From HGM13006 sp900757695 (GTDB lineage: Bacteria > Bacillota > Clostridia > Oscillospirales > Oscillospiraceae), in assembly GCA_959607825.1 (NCBI GenBank), contig CAUHNW010000002.1, positions 124,001 through 188,000 on the forward strand: DNA of 64,000 nt, in the 5' to 3' direction. How positions within the stretch are numbered: position 1 is the first letter of the stretch; each line of letters opens with the position of its first letter. The position numbers and the translations under genes are program-made. Of the stretch, positions 35,737-43,275 are shown piece by piece. Below the pieces are notes generated by a model. It had not been told where the DNA came from. It made no database searches and worked only from the letters and a program-made list of their open reading frames with translations.

Positions 35737-36642
35737 TCAGCGCTTTCGGGCGCAGGCGTCAATGCTTTCCAGCAGCTCCGGCGGGGTCATGGCGGTGATC
35801 TCGGGATTGTGCATTACCAGTGCGTTGGTAAGATAGACTAGATGATCCAGCGTCAGGAGAATACCCGGGAAGCGGCCGTCTGAGAGAAAGTCCAACAGGC
35901 TGAACCGGTCGATCTGATAAAGCTCCGCCGCCAGCTCCGGCCGATGATCCAGAAGGGAACAGAGCTCCGGGGAAAGGGGCTGCTCCTCCACATGGATCCG
36001 CAGCTTGTTTTTCAGCATGGCTGTCCAGTCCTTTTCCCGGTACTTCCGATCGCAGAGCTTGTCGAAGATGTTGAGCATGGACCAGTCACAGGTGATGAGC
36101 GTTGCAAAAATACCGTTCAAGGCACGGCTCAAATCTGCACTTCCTGCCCAGTCGGATTTGGATTTATAGCGGAGATCGTGCTCCACCTCGTGCCAGCCCT
36201 CGGAGAAGACCGTGCGCAGCTGGATCTCTACCGTGGTATCAATGGGGTACTGCTCATAAATGACCCCGGGCAGCTCCTGACGGCAGTTCATGGGCAGCTT
36301 GCAGATAAAGTTAAGCCGGGTCGGGCTGAAGGTATCGGCGTCCGGCCGGTCTTCCGTAATGGAGACCACGGAAAAACGGTCTTCAATGATCCGGCGGCAG
36401 AGGGCCTGATCGTCCTGAAAGTAGACAGCGATGCGAATGCCGAACAGATCCTGCATTCGTTTTCCGTCCTGATAGTTTTTTGCCCTGAGCTTGGCACGGG
36501 TGGAGGCGGCGGTTTTGGTTCGGGTAAACAGCCGGTAGTAGAGGCCGCATTTTTCAAGGCAATCGGTGAGCCTTGTGGCAATGCTGCGGATGATGGAGTC
36601 GGGAATGGTCTGAAAATCCTGCTCCAGATTTGGATATTCCAT
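35737..36642 (-). CDS. Divergent RelA/SpoT-domain protein lacking the usual G-loop
   Basis: 301-residue protein with a RelA/SpoT nucleotidyltransferase-like domain (about 40-160), without HD hydrolase, TGS or ACT domains. Visible family parts: KTAASTRAKLRAKNYQDGKRMQDLFGIRIAVYF (43-75) and VEIQLRTVFSEGWHEVEHDLRYK (138-160), including the ExQ and the His of the final motif. The segment between, where synthetases have the substrate-stacking YxSxH loop, reads DADTFSPTRLNFICKLP and has no such motif, so (p)ppGpp synthesis is doubtful. The C-terminal half is helical and unassigned. The start MEYPNLE has AAAGGA upstream. It follows a papain-like gene by 26 bases in a two-gene unit. Confidence 0.75.
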   Translation of the reverse strand: MEYPNLEQDFQTIPDSIIRSIATRLTDCLEKCGLYYRLFTRTKTAASTRAKLRAKNYQDGKRMQDLFGIRIAVYFQDDQALCRRIIEDRFSVVSITEDRPDADTFSPTRLNFICKLPMNCRQELPGVIYEQYPIDTTVEIQLRTVFSEGWHEVEHDLRYKSKSDWAGSADLSRALNGIFATLITCDWSMLNIFDKLCDRKYREKDWTAMLKNKLRIHVEEQPLSPELCSLLDHRPELAAELYQIDRFSLLDFLSDGRFPGILLTLDHLVYLTNALVMHNPEITAMTPPELLESIDACARKR

Positions 36643-36668
36643 GGATGGATTCCGTCCTTTATGTAGTG

Positions 36669-37166
36669 TTATTTTGCGGCGATCATCAGAGTCAGCGGGA
36701 ACTTTACATAATCCCAATAAAATGATGCCATGGACATGCTGTGGTGGGAGGCACCGGCAGCCGCACCGAAAAAGCGAAAGCGCCCATCCGGCTCCCGGGT
36801 AAAAGCGGCGTAGTGATTGGTTTTTCCGGCCCGGTAGAAAATGATCCCGGCTCGGCTCTGCTGGGCCAGCTGCTGGACATGGAAGGGGCGCAGGGCAAAT
36901 TCCATAGGGATCTTCTGACGGCGAAGCAGATAGATCAAGGCCAGAACATTGACGCCCAGACGGCCCCCCGGCAGAAGCGTCCGTTCCAGCTGCCGTCGAA
37001 GAAGCTCGGAATCAGGGCTTTGGCCCAATGCCTTTAGAAAGTTATAGGCGGCGATCCAGCCGCAGCCGTTGAGGCTGGAGGGACGGCCACCGAAGGGGAT
37101 GGTGTCTGTATACCGCTGGTCGATAATATAGCCGTCATCGCTGAGGGCTCTGGGATCGAGTTTCAT
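36669..37166 (-). CDS. Small papain-like (C39-like) fold protein, uncharacterised
   Basis: 165-residue cytosolic protein with no signal peptide. SLNGCGWIAAYNFLKALG places Cys35 at the start of a helix, and AGKTNHYAAFTREPDGRFRFFGA places His118 before a beta hairpin. This Cys...His order and spacing is that of papain-fold peptidases such as the C39 group. The third residue (usually Asn or Asp) is not evident, since the position after the hairpin reads FFGA. The start MKLDPRAL has GGAGG eight bases upstream. It is the first gene of a unit with the RelA/SpoT-like protein. A peptidase or deamidase/cross-linking role is only a hypothesis. Confidence 0.6.
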   Translation of the reverse strand: MKLDPRALSDDGYIIDQRYTDTIPFGGRPSSLNGCGWIAAYNFLKALGQSPDSELLRRQLERTLLPGGRLGVNVLALIYLLRRQKIPMEFALRPFHVQQLAQQSRAGIIFYRAGKTNHYAAFTREPDGRFRFFGAAAGASHHSMSMASFYWDYVKFPLTLMIAAK

Positions 37167-37213
37167 ATGCAGCCTCCGAGGCGAGAAGCGAAACGCCAAA
37201 ATCATAGGTTTTT

Positions 37214-37241
37214 ATTTTATCATATTCTAGGGGATTTTGAA
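37214..37241 (-). promoter_or_regulatory. Probable promoter of the papain-like/RelA-like unit
   Basis: On the minus strand TTCAAA (37236-37241), 16 bases, TAAAAT (37214-37219), about 48 bases before the start codon. Confidence 0.5.
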
Positions 37242-37323
37242 ACCATGAATCTAATCTATGAGAACAGCGTGAAGGAAATGAGTGAAAATTAAGAAGAAAT
37301 AGAAATAATTTGCGTTTTACACT

Positions 37324-37353
37324 TGACATGGCCCCAGGGGCCGAGCGTAAAAT
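37324..37353 (+). promoter_or_regulatory. MerR-type promoter/operator of the tandem merR genes
   Basis: Perfect TTGACA (37324-37329), an 18-base spacer and TAAAAT (37348-37353). The spacer contains the 13-base palindrome GGCCCCAGGGGCC (37330-37342). A long spacer filled by a dyad is the hallmark of MerR-controlled promoters, so autoregulation is likely. Confidence 0.7.
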
Positions 37354-37376
37354 AAAGGCAAAAGGAGGGGGAGACC

Positions 37377-38189
37377 GTGAAACTGAAAGAAGTCTGTGAG
37401 GCCACGGGCCTGACCCGGAAGACCATCCGGCTCTATGAGGAAAAGGGTCTGCTGGTGCCCCAGAAGGAAGCCAGAAACGGGCGGGAATACCGGGAGTATT
37501 CCCAGGAGGATGTGGAGACCCTGCGAGAGATCGCCACACTACGCCGGGCATGGTTTACCATGGATGAAATTTCCCGGATGCAGCAGGATCCGGAGACCAT
37601 CCGGGAGATATTCCCACAATACCTCCAATGGCTGGAGGCCCAGCAGCAGACCCTGCGGCAGCTACTAACGGCGGCGAGAGCCATTGATCCGGCGCAGGTG
37701 AAAAGTGTGGCAGAGCTCTCCCGGGAGATGAAGGAAGCGGAAAAGATGCCGCTGCCGCAGGCAGATATCAAGCCCAAATTTCGATACCTGGACGCGCAGG
37801 AGGAGAGACCGCCGCGCGTTTCCATACAGGATACCATGCTGCTGATGGATGGCAAGCCGCTGTGTTGGCCGTGGGTGTATAAGAGCAAGAGTCAGCTGAT
37901 GCTGGATGAGACCCAAAAGACCCTTGGAGAAGAGAATCTGCCGGTGCGGGATCGGGATCCAGTGAAGGAGCCGCTGTGGCTGAGGATCATACAGGTTCCG
38001 ATCACAGCTGTGACGTTCTGCTCCTTTGGTGTGGCGGTGTTCTATGCCATGGGAATGCGCTTTCTGTGGCAGGCTTGGCTGGCAATGGGGATCAGCGGCG
38101 GTCTGTGGGCGCTGATCGCACATGCCAGATGGAAGCGTGAGCAGAACAGGTGGGTGAGAAAAATGGGATGGGAGCAGGATGACCAATAG
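37377..38189 (+). CDS. MerR-family regulator with C-terminal membrane helices (copy 1)
   Basis: 270 residues. The N-terminal winged-helix MerR domain (1-70) reads MKLKEVCEATGLTRKTIRLY, followed by GREYREYSQEDVETLREIATLRRAWFTMDEI. A long dimerisation/coiled-coil segment runs to about 125. After a linker come two predicted membrane helices (about 201-222 and 228-250) and a basic tail. Classical MerR proteins are soluble with a C-terminal ligand pocket, so a membrane-tethered form that senses an envelope signal is inferred. The start is a GTG after GGAGGGGGAGA, matching the ATG start of the second copy. Residues 1-131 are identical to copy 2 except at position 102. Cotranscribed with copy 2. Confidence 0.88.
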   Translation: MKLKEVCEATGLTRKTIRLYEEKGLLVPQKEARNGREYREYSQEDVETLREIATLRRAWFTMDEISRMQQDPETIREIFPQYLQWLEAQQQTLRQLLTAARAIDPAQVKSVAELSREMKEAEKMPLPQADIKPKFRYLDAQEERPPRVSIQDTMLLMDGKPLCWPWVYKSKSQLMLDETQKTLGEENLPVRDRDPVKEPLWLRIIQVPITAVTFCSFGVAVFYAMGMRFLWQAWLAMGISGGLWALIAHARWKREQNRWVRKMGWEQDDQ

Positions 38190-38615
38190 CGTATGCATTA
38201 AGGATAGATGGGAGTGGGAGAAATGAAGCTGAAAGAAGTCTGTGAGGCCACGGGCCTGACCCGGAAGACGATCCGGCTCTATGAGGAAAAGGGTCTGCTG
38301 GTGCCCCAGAAGGAAGCGCGGAACGGGCGGGAATACCGGGAGTATTCCCAGGAGGATGTGGAGACCCTGAGGGAGATCGCCACGCTGCGCCGGGCGTGGT
38401 TCACCATGGATGAAATTTCCCGGATGCAGCAGGATCCGGAGACCATCCGGGAGATATTCCCACAATACCTCCAATGGCTGGAGGCCCAGCAGCAGACCCT
38501 GCGGCAGCTGCTGACGGCGGCAAGGGACATTGACCCGGCGCAGGTGAAGAGCGTGGCAGAGCTCTCCCGGGAAATGAAGGAAGCGGAAAAAATGCCGCTG
38601 CCCCAGGCAGATATT
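37377..38615 (+). repeat. Tandem gene duplication (5' halves of the two merR genes)
   Basis: About 393 bases at 37377-37769 recur at 38223-38615 with only scattered, almost all silent, changes; one amino-acid difference in 131 codons. The 3' halves share no evident similarity. Confidence 0.9.
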
Positions 38616-39122
38616 GAACCGAAGTTTCAGTATCTCGATGCGCTGGAGCAGCGGCCGCAGAAGGTGGAGCCTCAGTGGAAGGAGCCGCTGCCCGGCGGTA
38701 TTGATGGCAGCCGAATCTACCGGCAGTTTGTGGCAGCCAATTCCAAGGACAAAGCGGATGATCTTGGTGTTGCTTTTGGTCAGCTCCGGGACGCCATGGC
38801 CACGGAGCAGGGAAGCAGCCCGGTGGTTGGAAAACAGGAAATGCCCCGGAAGCTTCGACGGCTGGAGAAGGCCGGGGAAATCATTTTGGCGCTGGGCTTT
38901 GTATGGACGGCACTCTACACGCTCTTTATTGAATTTGGCGGCGAATATGGCTATGCCCGAGGGCTTCCGGCCCCCTTTGCGCTGGGGATCGGCATGATGG
39001 TGCTCGGTGCTGCGGGAATGGCAGCGGCCAAAGGCATTGCGGCCTATCGGGAGCGGCAGGCGTGGATCCAACGGATGCGCCAGCAGGATGAGGAAAAGAG
39101 GAAAGCCAAAAGTCAACAATAA
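38223..39122 (+). CDS. MerR-family regulator with C-terminal membrane helices (copy 2)
   Basis: 299 residues. The DNA-binding and coiled-coil half (1-131) equals copy 1 except Asp for Ala at 102. The second half is unrelated: a linker with GIDGSRIYRQFVAANSKDKADDLG, two predicted membrane helices (about 219-237 and 249-272) and a strongly basic, Gln-rich tail. ATG 38223 follows GGGAGTGGGAGAA; only 33 bases separate it from copy 1, so both use the promoter at 37324. Identical recognition helices imply the same operator, and the two could form heterodimers that combine different membrane inputs. Closed by a 15-bp hairpin. Confidence 0.88.
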   Translation: MKLKEVCEATGLTRKTIRLYEEKGLLVPQKEARNGREYREYSQEDVETLREIATLRRAWFTMDEISRMQQDPETIREIFPQYLQWLEAQQQTLRQLLTAARDIDPAQVKSVAELSREMKEAEKMPLPQADIEPKFQYLDALEQRPQKVEPQWKEPLPGGIDGSRIYRQFVAANSKDKADDLGVAFGQLRDAMATEQGSSPVVGKQEMPRKLRRLEKAGEIILALGFVWTALYTLFIEFGGEYGYARGLPAPFALGIGMMVLGAAGMAAAKGIAAYRERQAWIQRMRQQDEEKRKAKSQQ

Positions 39123-39123
39123 A

Positions 39124-39159
39124 AAAATGGGAATGCTTTTTGAGAAGCATTCCCATTTT
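39124..39159. terminator. Bidirectional terminator between merR copy 2 and the MATE gene
   Basis: Perfect 15-bp stem (39124-39138 with 39145-39159), A-run on the left and T-run on the right, so it works in both directions. Confidence 0.9.
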
Positions 39160-39171
39160 GAATCTGTTCTC

Positions 39172-40545
39172 CTATTTCTGCACGGCAAGCTTATAGTGCT
39201 GCCAGCGGCCGGAGAGATAATAGCCGAAGGCCATCAGTGCGGTGACCCAGATGGCCAGCGCATGGCCCAGGAAGAAGCCATTGAGGCCAAATCCAAGGGT
39301 GATGCCCAGCAGCAGGCTCAGAGAGATCCGTGCTACCACACTGTCCAGCAGGCCAATGGCCATGGACAGGGAGGTAAAGCCAATGCCGTTGATGACAGAA
39401 TTAAAGCTGGAATTGAAGATGGAGGCGGCAAAGCCAATGCAGGAGATCCGCAGATAGGTGGGAGCCAGTGCCAGCACAGCCTCATCTGTGGTAAACAGCG
39501 TGAAGATTTGACGGGGAAACAGCAGACAGGCGAGAATGAAGACGCCGTAGACGCAGCCATTGAGCACAAAACAGGTGTGAACGGACTTCTTTACCCGGTC
39601 AGGCCGGCCGGCGGCCATGTTCTGGCCCACCACAGAGGCGTTGGCCGTGGACATGCCATGGGTGATAATGGAGGGGATGTTCTGAAGCTTCAGACCTGCA
39701 CCATAGACAGCGGAGGCTGCCTCACCATAGGCATTGACGAAGGAATTTACAAACAGCATGGAGATGGAAATAGCGGCCATCTGGAAGGCCAGCGGTACCC
39801 CCAGCTTCGTCAGTATCTTCAATGTGGGGCCATGGATCTTCAGGGAGGCACGGGAGAAGGTAAACCCAAAGGATTCCCGCTTGACGATCAGATAGATCAG
39901 AGCAGACAGGAAGGAGATCGCCTGCGAGATCACCGTTGCAATGGCGGCACCGGCGGCACCCATGCCAAAGCCTGCTACAAAAATCAGGTCAAGGATCAGG
40001 TTGACAACAGAGGCAATGGCCACAAACACCAGTGGCCGCTTGGAGTCTCCCATGCCACGGAGAATGGAGCAAAGGGCGTTGTAGCCAAAGATGAAAATGC
40101 ATCCGCTGTTGCAGATGACCATATAACTGGCTGCCTCCTGAAAGGCCGATTCCGGGGTGTTCAGCAGCCGCAGCAGATCATTATGGAATACGATGGACAA
40201 AATCCCAAGTACAATGGCAGAGAGCATGGTGAAGGAAAACAGCGTCCCAATGGTTTTCTGCATTTCGCTGTGTTTCTTTGCACCGACCTGCTGGGACAGA
40301 AGAATCTGACCGCCGGTACAGAAGCCCGTGCAGACAAAGGTCAGAAGCTCCACCAATCTGCCGCCTGTGGAAACCGCCGACAGACCCGCAGAACCCATGA
40401 AGTGGCCCACCACAGACATATCTACAAGGTTATAGACGGTTTGCAGGAGATTGGAGAGCATAAAGGGAAACGCAAAGTATAAAAGCTTTTTTGCCACAGA
40501 GCCCTCTGTAAGATCGTTGATAAAGGATGCACTTTTGGTTGACAT
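39172..40545 (-). CDS. MATE-family multidrug/sodium antiporter
   Basis: 457-residue, twelve-helix exporter of the MATE family that expels cationic or aromatic compounds using a Na+ or H+ gradient. Family-typical features are KKLLYFAFPFMLSNLLQTVYNLVDMSVVGHFMGSAGLSAVS at the N-terminus, GGQILLSQQVGAKKHSEMQKTIG between helices 2 and 3, and the repeated second half starting near KILTKLGVPLAFQM with ASVVGQNMAAGRPDRVKKSVH. Typical of the DinF/NorM-like group in Clostridia; substrate unknown. AGGAGG lies ten bases before the ATG. The promoter is covered by a palindrome, so ligand-induced derepression is likely. Confidence 0.93.
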   Translation of the reverse strand: MSTKSASFINDLTEGSVAKKLLYFAFPFMLSNLLQTVYNLVDMSVVGHFMGSAGLSAVSTGGRLVELLTFVCTGFCTGGQILLSQQVGAKKHSEMQKTIGTLFSFTMLSAIVLGILSIVFHNDLLRLLNTPESAFQEAASYMVICNSGCIFIFGYNALCSILRGMGDSKRPLVFVAIASVVNLILDLIFVAGFGMGAAGAAIATVISQAISFLSALIYLIVKRESFGFTFSRASLKIHGPTLKILTKLGVPLAFQMAAISISMLFVNSFVNAYGEAASAVYGAGLKLQNIPSIITHGMSTANASVVGQNMAAGRPDRVKKSVHTCFVLNGCVYGVFILACLLFPRQIFTLFTTDEAVLALAPTYLRISCIGFAASIFNSSFNSVINGIGFTSLSMAIGLLDSVVARISLSLLLGITLGFGLNGFFLGHALAIWVTALMAFGYYLSGRWQHYKLAVQK

Positions 40546-40562
40546 AAATGCTTCGCCTCCTG

Positions 40563-40583
40563 ATAATTAGGCAACTAATTATA
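40563..40583 (-). promoter_or_regulatory. Palindromic operator over the -10 of the MATE gene (MarR-like)
   Basis: ATAATTAG (40563-40570), GCAA, CTAATTAT (40575-40582): 8-bp arms, 20 bases in all. It overlaps a minus-strand TATAAT (40578-40583). The TTAGTTGCCTAA-type core resembles MarR-family sites. No clear -35 was found, and no marR gene is in the window. Confidence 0.6.
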
Positions 40584-40619
40584 GAATACCAGAAGCGGAA
40601 GAAAAAAGCAATGAAAAAT

Positions 40620-40648
40620 CCGGAGCCGCAAAAGTTTTGCGGCCCCGG
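40620..40648 (-). terminator. Terminator of the MaoC-like gene
   Basis: On the minus strand CCGGGGCCGCAAAA pairs with TTTTGCGGCTCCGG, one mismatch, followed by ATTTTT. Confidence 0.8.
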
Positions 40649-40674
40649 AACAGGGAGCATGTCAACGGAACATA

Positions 40675-42048
40675 TCAGGCGTTCTTGCTGGGAAGCAGAA
40701 TGGTTGCGCCGCCTTCCTCGTAGATCTCGTCATCGTTGATGGTGGTGATCCAGAAGCCCAGCTCTACATAGTGCTTACCGTCCTTCTCGTACTTGTCGTA
40801 TACCTGAGAATGAATCTTCATCACATCGTACTGAAGACCATGTGTGTTGCATTTTTTTCCGGCCATGGCAGGAATCTTCTCGATCATCTCGGATACGGCA
40901 GTGTTCTTGGGGAAGCAGAAGCCCTGCTCGGTGGGATTGGTCATGATGCCCCAGCGGATGTTCTGAATCCAGCCATGGGTGCCCATCCAGTTGTTGATGT
41001 GGTGGATGGCAAAATCACGGCCCAGGAAGTTGATGAAGATGGAACGCTTCTCTTCCTTGGGCATATCCGGCGGGGGGCCCATTTTGGCGCGGGGATCGTC
41101 ATAGGGAGGAACCTCTGGATCCCACTCCTTCATATCCTCAGGTACGTAGACACCGTACTTGGGATCCCGGGTCATCTTGGCCCGAACCTCGGGATCGGCC
41201 AGCTCCTTCATGGTGCGGCTGCCGCCCACGGCCATGCCGTAGGGAGGGGTGGGAGAGCAGGAGGCGTGAATGGGGCCGTCAATGGTGACATTGGGCATGT
41301 CACCGACGTTGACATCCTCCCAGTAAAGGGGCTTGTCACCGCGGTAGTCTTCCTTGGCCCATGTATCAAAGATCTGCTGCCAATCCGCATCGGTGTAGTA
41401 ATGGACAGGACGGGTCCACCAGTCGGGGCTTTCCCAGCCGCGCTGGTTGCCCATGTCGGCAGGGTCTTCGTAGCTCTTGAGATTCTCGCGGGCGGAGAAC
41501 ATCACGCCAAGGACCTTTTCCCCCTTCTGATTGTAGACAGAACCGGTGCACTTGAGCACCAGATTCCGATAGATGCTGCCCTCCTTGGGGGTCAAATCCA
41601 CAAGCTCCAGCTTGTCCTTTACCAGATACAGTGTATCGCCGGCATAGACCGGGAGCAGCTGCTCCACCTCGTGGTGCAGGCCGGTAACGGCGAGGAAATC
41701 TCTGGCCTTGCCGTTGAAGGCGGTCAGGAAGCTATCGTCATGGGCGGCAAAGGCCGGCATGGCGATCTTTCCGTCAAAGCCCAGAGACTTTGCATATTCA
41801 TCATCGGTATAGAGCTTGTTGTCGGGGTCATACTTCTTTGCGTTGTAGACCATCATATCTTCTTTGACTTCCAGTACATTGGAGAAGCCCTGGGTGCCCT
41901 TTTCGATCTTACCGGAGATCAGGGCCTGCACATCGATGGGGCCGCGGTCCTCCAGCTCTTTGATTTTTGCGAAATATTCCTCGGCATAGGGCTTTTCCCG
42001 TTCAGTCCATACGCCGGGATAAACAGTGACAAACTTTCCAGTTCCCAT
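40675..42048 (-). CDS. Double-hotdog MaoC-like dehydratase/hydratase family protein
   Basis: 457-residue protein that I read as two hotdog (MaoC-like) units. The N-terminal unit runs around 75-200 (LGFDGKIAMPAFAAHDDSF, LLPVYAGDTLYLV, GEKVLGVMFSARENL). A C-terminal unit begins near PLYWEDVNVGD (about 245) and includes FLGRDFAIHHINNW and HGLQYDVMKIHSQVY. Between the second pair of blocks lies a Pro/Asp/Lys-rich insertion (EWDPEVPPYDDPRAKMGPPPDMPKEE, broken by charged residues). MaoC-type enzymes add or remove water on enoyl-CoA thioesters; the exact substrate is unknown. AAAGGA precedes the ATG. Divergent from an RpiR regulator that probably controls it. Confidence 0.65.
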   Translation of the reverse strand: MGTGKFVTVYPGVWTEREKPYAEEYFAKIKELEDRGPIDVQALISGKIEKGTQGFSNVLEVKEDMMVYNAKKYDPDNKLYTDDEYAKSLGFDGKIAMPAFAAHDDSFLTAFNGKARDFLAVTGLHHEVEQLLPVYAGDTLYLVKDKLELVDLTPKEGSIYRNLVLKCTGSVYNQKGEKVLGVMFSARENLKSYEDPADMGNQRGWESPDWWTRPVHYYTDADWQQIFDTWAKEDYRGDKPLYWEDVNVGDMPNVTIDGPIHASCSPTPPYGMAVGGSRTMKELADPEVRAKMTRDPKYGVYVPEDMKEWDPEVPPYDDPRAKMGPPPDMPKEEKRSIFINFLGRDFAIHHINNWMGTHGWIQNIRWGIMTNPTEQGFCFPKNTAVSEMIEKIPAMAGKKCNTHGLQYDVMKIHSQVYDKYEKDGKHYVELGFWITTINDDEIYEEGGATILLPSKNA

Positions 42049-42073
42049 TCAAATATCATCCTTTCTCAATAGA

Positions 42074-42091
42074 TGTTCCGCATTCGGAACA
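42074..42091. promoter_or_regulatory. Palindromic operator TGTTCCG-CATT-CGGAACA
   Basis: 7-bp inverted repeat with a 4-base centre, six bases downstream of the minus-strand -10 of the MaoC-like gene and in the intergenic region shared with the rpiR-type gene. Position suits a repressor site. Confidence 0.6.
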
Positions 42092-42096
42092 AAACT

Positions 42097-42125
42097 ATTA
42101 TACATATAATTTTTCCATACCGCAA
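42097..42125 (-). promoter_or_regulatory. Promoter of the MaoC-like gene
   Basis: On the minus strand TTGCGG (42120-42125), 17 bases, perfect TATAAT (42097-42102). Confidence 0.7.
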
Positions 42126-42206
42126 CAATTTTTCGGGAAATGCAACACTATAGCACAAAAAGACACAACAAACGGCGGTAAAAGTCCCGCCGTTCCGGGC
42201 TGCCCA

Positions 42207-42235
42207 TTGCTTTTTTGACCGGAATATGATTTAAT
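42207..42235 (+). promoter_or_regulatory. Probable promoter of the rpiR-type gene
   Basis: TTGCTT (42207-42212), 17 bases, TTTAAT (42230-42235), about 20 bases before the GGGAGG ribosome-binding site. Confidence 0.55.
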
Positions 42236-42265
42236 GGACAAAATAAGATCAGGGAGGAAGTCCAT

Positions 42266-43123
42266 ATGGAGCAGCTGAGAGAATCCATGAAACGGGCCAA
42301 ACTTACCAAAACCAGCCGACTCATCGGGGAATATATGCTGGATCATGAAACAGACGCCTGCTTTATGACCTCCACAGAGATTGCGGCGGAGCTGGACGTC
42401 AGTGAGGCCAGCGTCATCCGCTTTGCCCGGGCACTGGGTTATTCTGGCTATATGGACTTTCAGAAAAGCCTCAGAAAGTCCCACACAGAGCGGCTGGGCC
42501 GCATTTCCTCGGCGGTGGCGGTGCCCTATGAGCGGCTTCAGGCCAGCATGGCGCACAACGATGAGAACTATATCCAGGAGTTCCTAATGAATACGGAGAC
42601 CAACATCACCTCCGTGGTGCGGAATAATCCCAAGGAGGCCTTTGATGCAGCCATTGATCTGCTGCTAAAGGCTCGGAGAAAGTATATTGTGGCTTCTCGC
42701 GCCAATACTGGTGTGGCCTCTTATTTTAACTTGTTGCTCCGGCATCAGGTGACAGATGTGATCCCTACATGGGAGAGTTCTGTAAATGTCATTGACCATA
42801 TGTGCGATATCGGAAGCGAGGACTGCGTGATCCTGTTCAGCTTTCCACGGTATTCGGAGATGGATCATCAGGCCATGCAGCTGGCAGAGGATGCCGGAGC
42901 CAGCATCATTGTGATCACAGACCGGCCCAGTGCGCCGCTGGCCCAATATGCCACGGTGCTTTTGACCGTGGATGTGGATACCAACACCTTCTTTAACTCC
43001 TATGTGGGGGTGCAGCTGGTGATGGAGATTCTTTCCGCAGGACTCAGCCGCCGGGTGGGCGGAGCCAATGCAGATAAGCTCCAGATGATCGACCGGTACA
43101 TCGGAAAGCTGGGCGTATATTAA
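42266..43123 (+). CDS. MurR/RpiR-family transcriptional regulator
   Basis: 285 residues with an N-terminal RpiR helix-turn-helix (about 1-75: SRLIGEYMLDHETDACFMTSTEIAAELDVSEASVIRFARALGYSGYMDF) and a C-terminal SIS sugar-isomerase-like sensor (about 125-260: RKYIVASRANTGVASYF, DCVILFSFPRYSEMDHQAMQLAEDAGASIIVITDRPSAPLA). RpiR regulators usually bind phosphosugars, but many clostridial members sit beside non-sugar operons. GGGAGGAA lies before the ATG. Divergent from the MaoC-like gene; the intergenic palindrome at 42074 is the best candidate operator. Confidence 0.9.
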   Translation: MEQLRESMKRAKLTKTSRLIGEYMLDHETDACFMTSTEIAAELDVSEASVIRFARALGYSGYMDFQKSLRKSHTERLGRISSAVAVPYERLQASMAHNDENYIQEFLMNTETNITSVVRNNPKEAFDAAIDLLLKARRKYIVASRANTGVASYFNLLLRHQVTDVIPTWESSVNVIDHMCDIGSEDCVILFSFPRYSEMDHQAMQLAEDAGASIIVITDRPSAPLAQYATVLLTVDVDTNTFFNSYVGVQLVMEILSAGLSRRVGGANADKLQMIDRYIGKLGVY

Positions 43124-43124
43124 G

Positions 43125-43163
43125 GCAATACTACACAATGCCAAATTATGCGGTATTGCTTTT
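43125..43163 (+). terminator. Likely terminator of the rpiR-type gene
   Basis: GCAATAC (43125-43131) pairs with GTATTGC (43153-43159) across a 21-base loop, then TTTT. The long loop makes it modest. Confidence 0.5.
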
Positions 43164-43275
43164 AAGATACGGCGCACTGCGGGGGAGTAGCAGTGTGCTG
43201 TTGCAACCTTTTGGAAAGATCCTGCGTCCTTTTTGATAGAGATGGCCGCAGAGCGGCGGAAGGGACAGAAAGTCT

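Noticed and set aside
37377..38615. Mobile element as the cause of the merR repeat
   Set aside because: No transposase, terminal inverted repeats or target duplication is seen; the repeat units are exact gene starts, so plain tandem duplication explains it.
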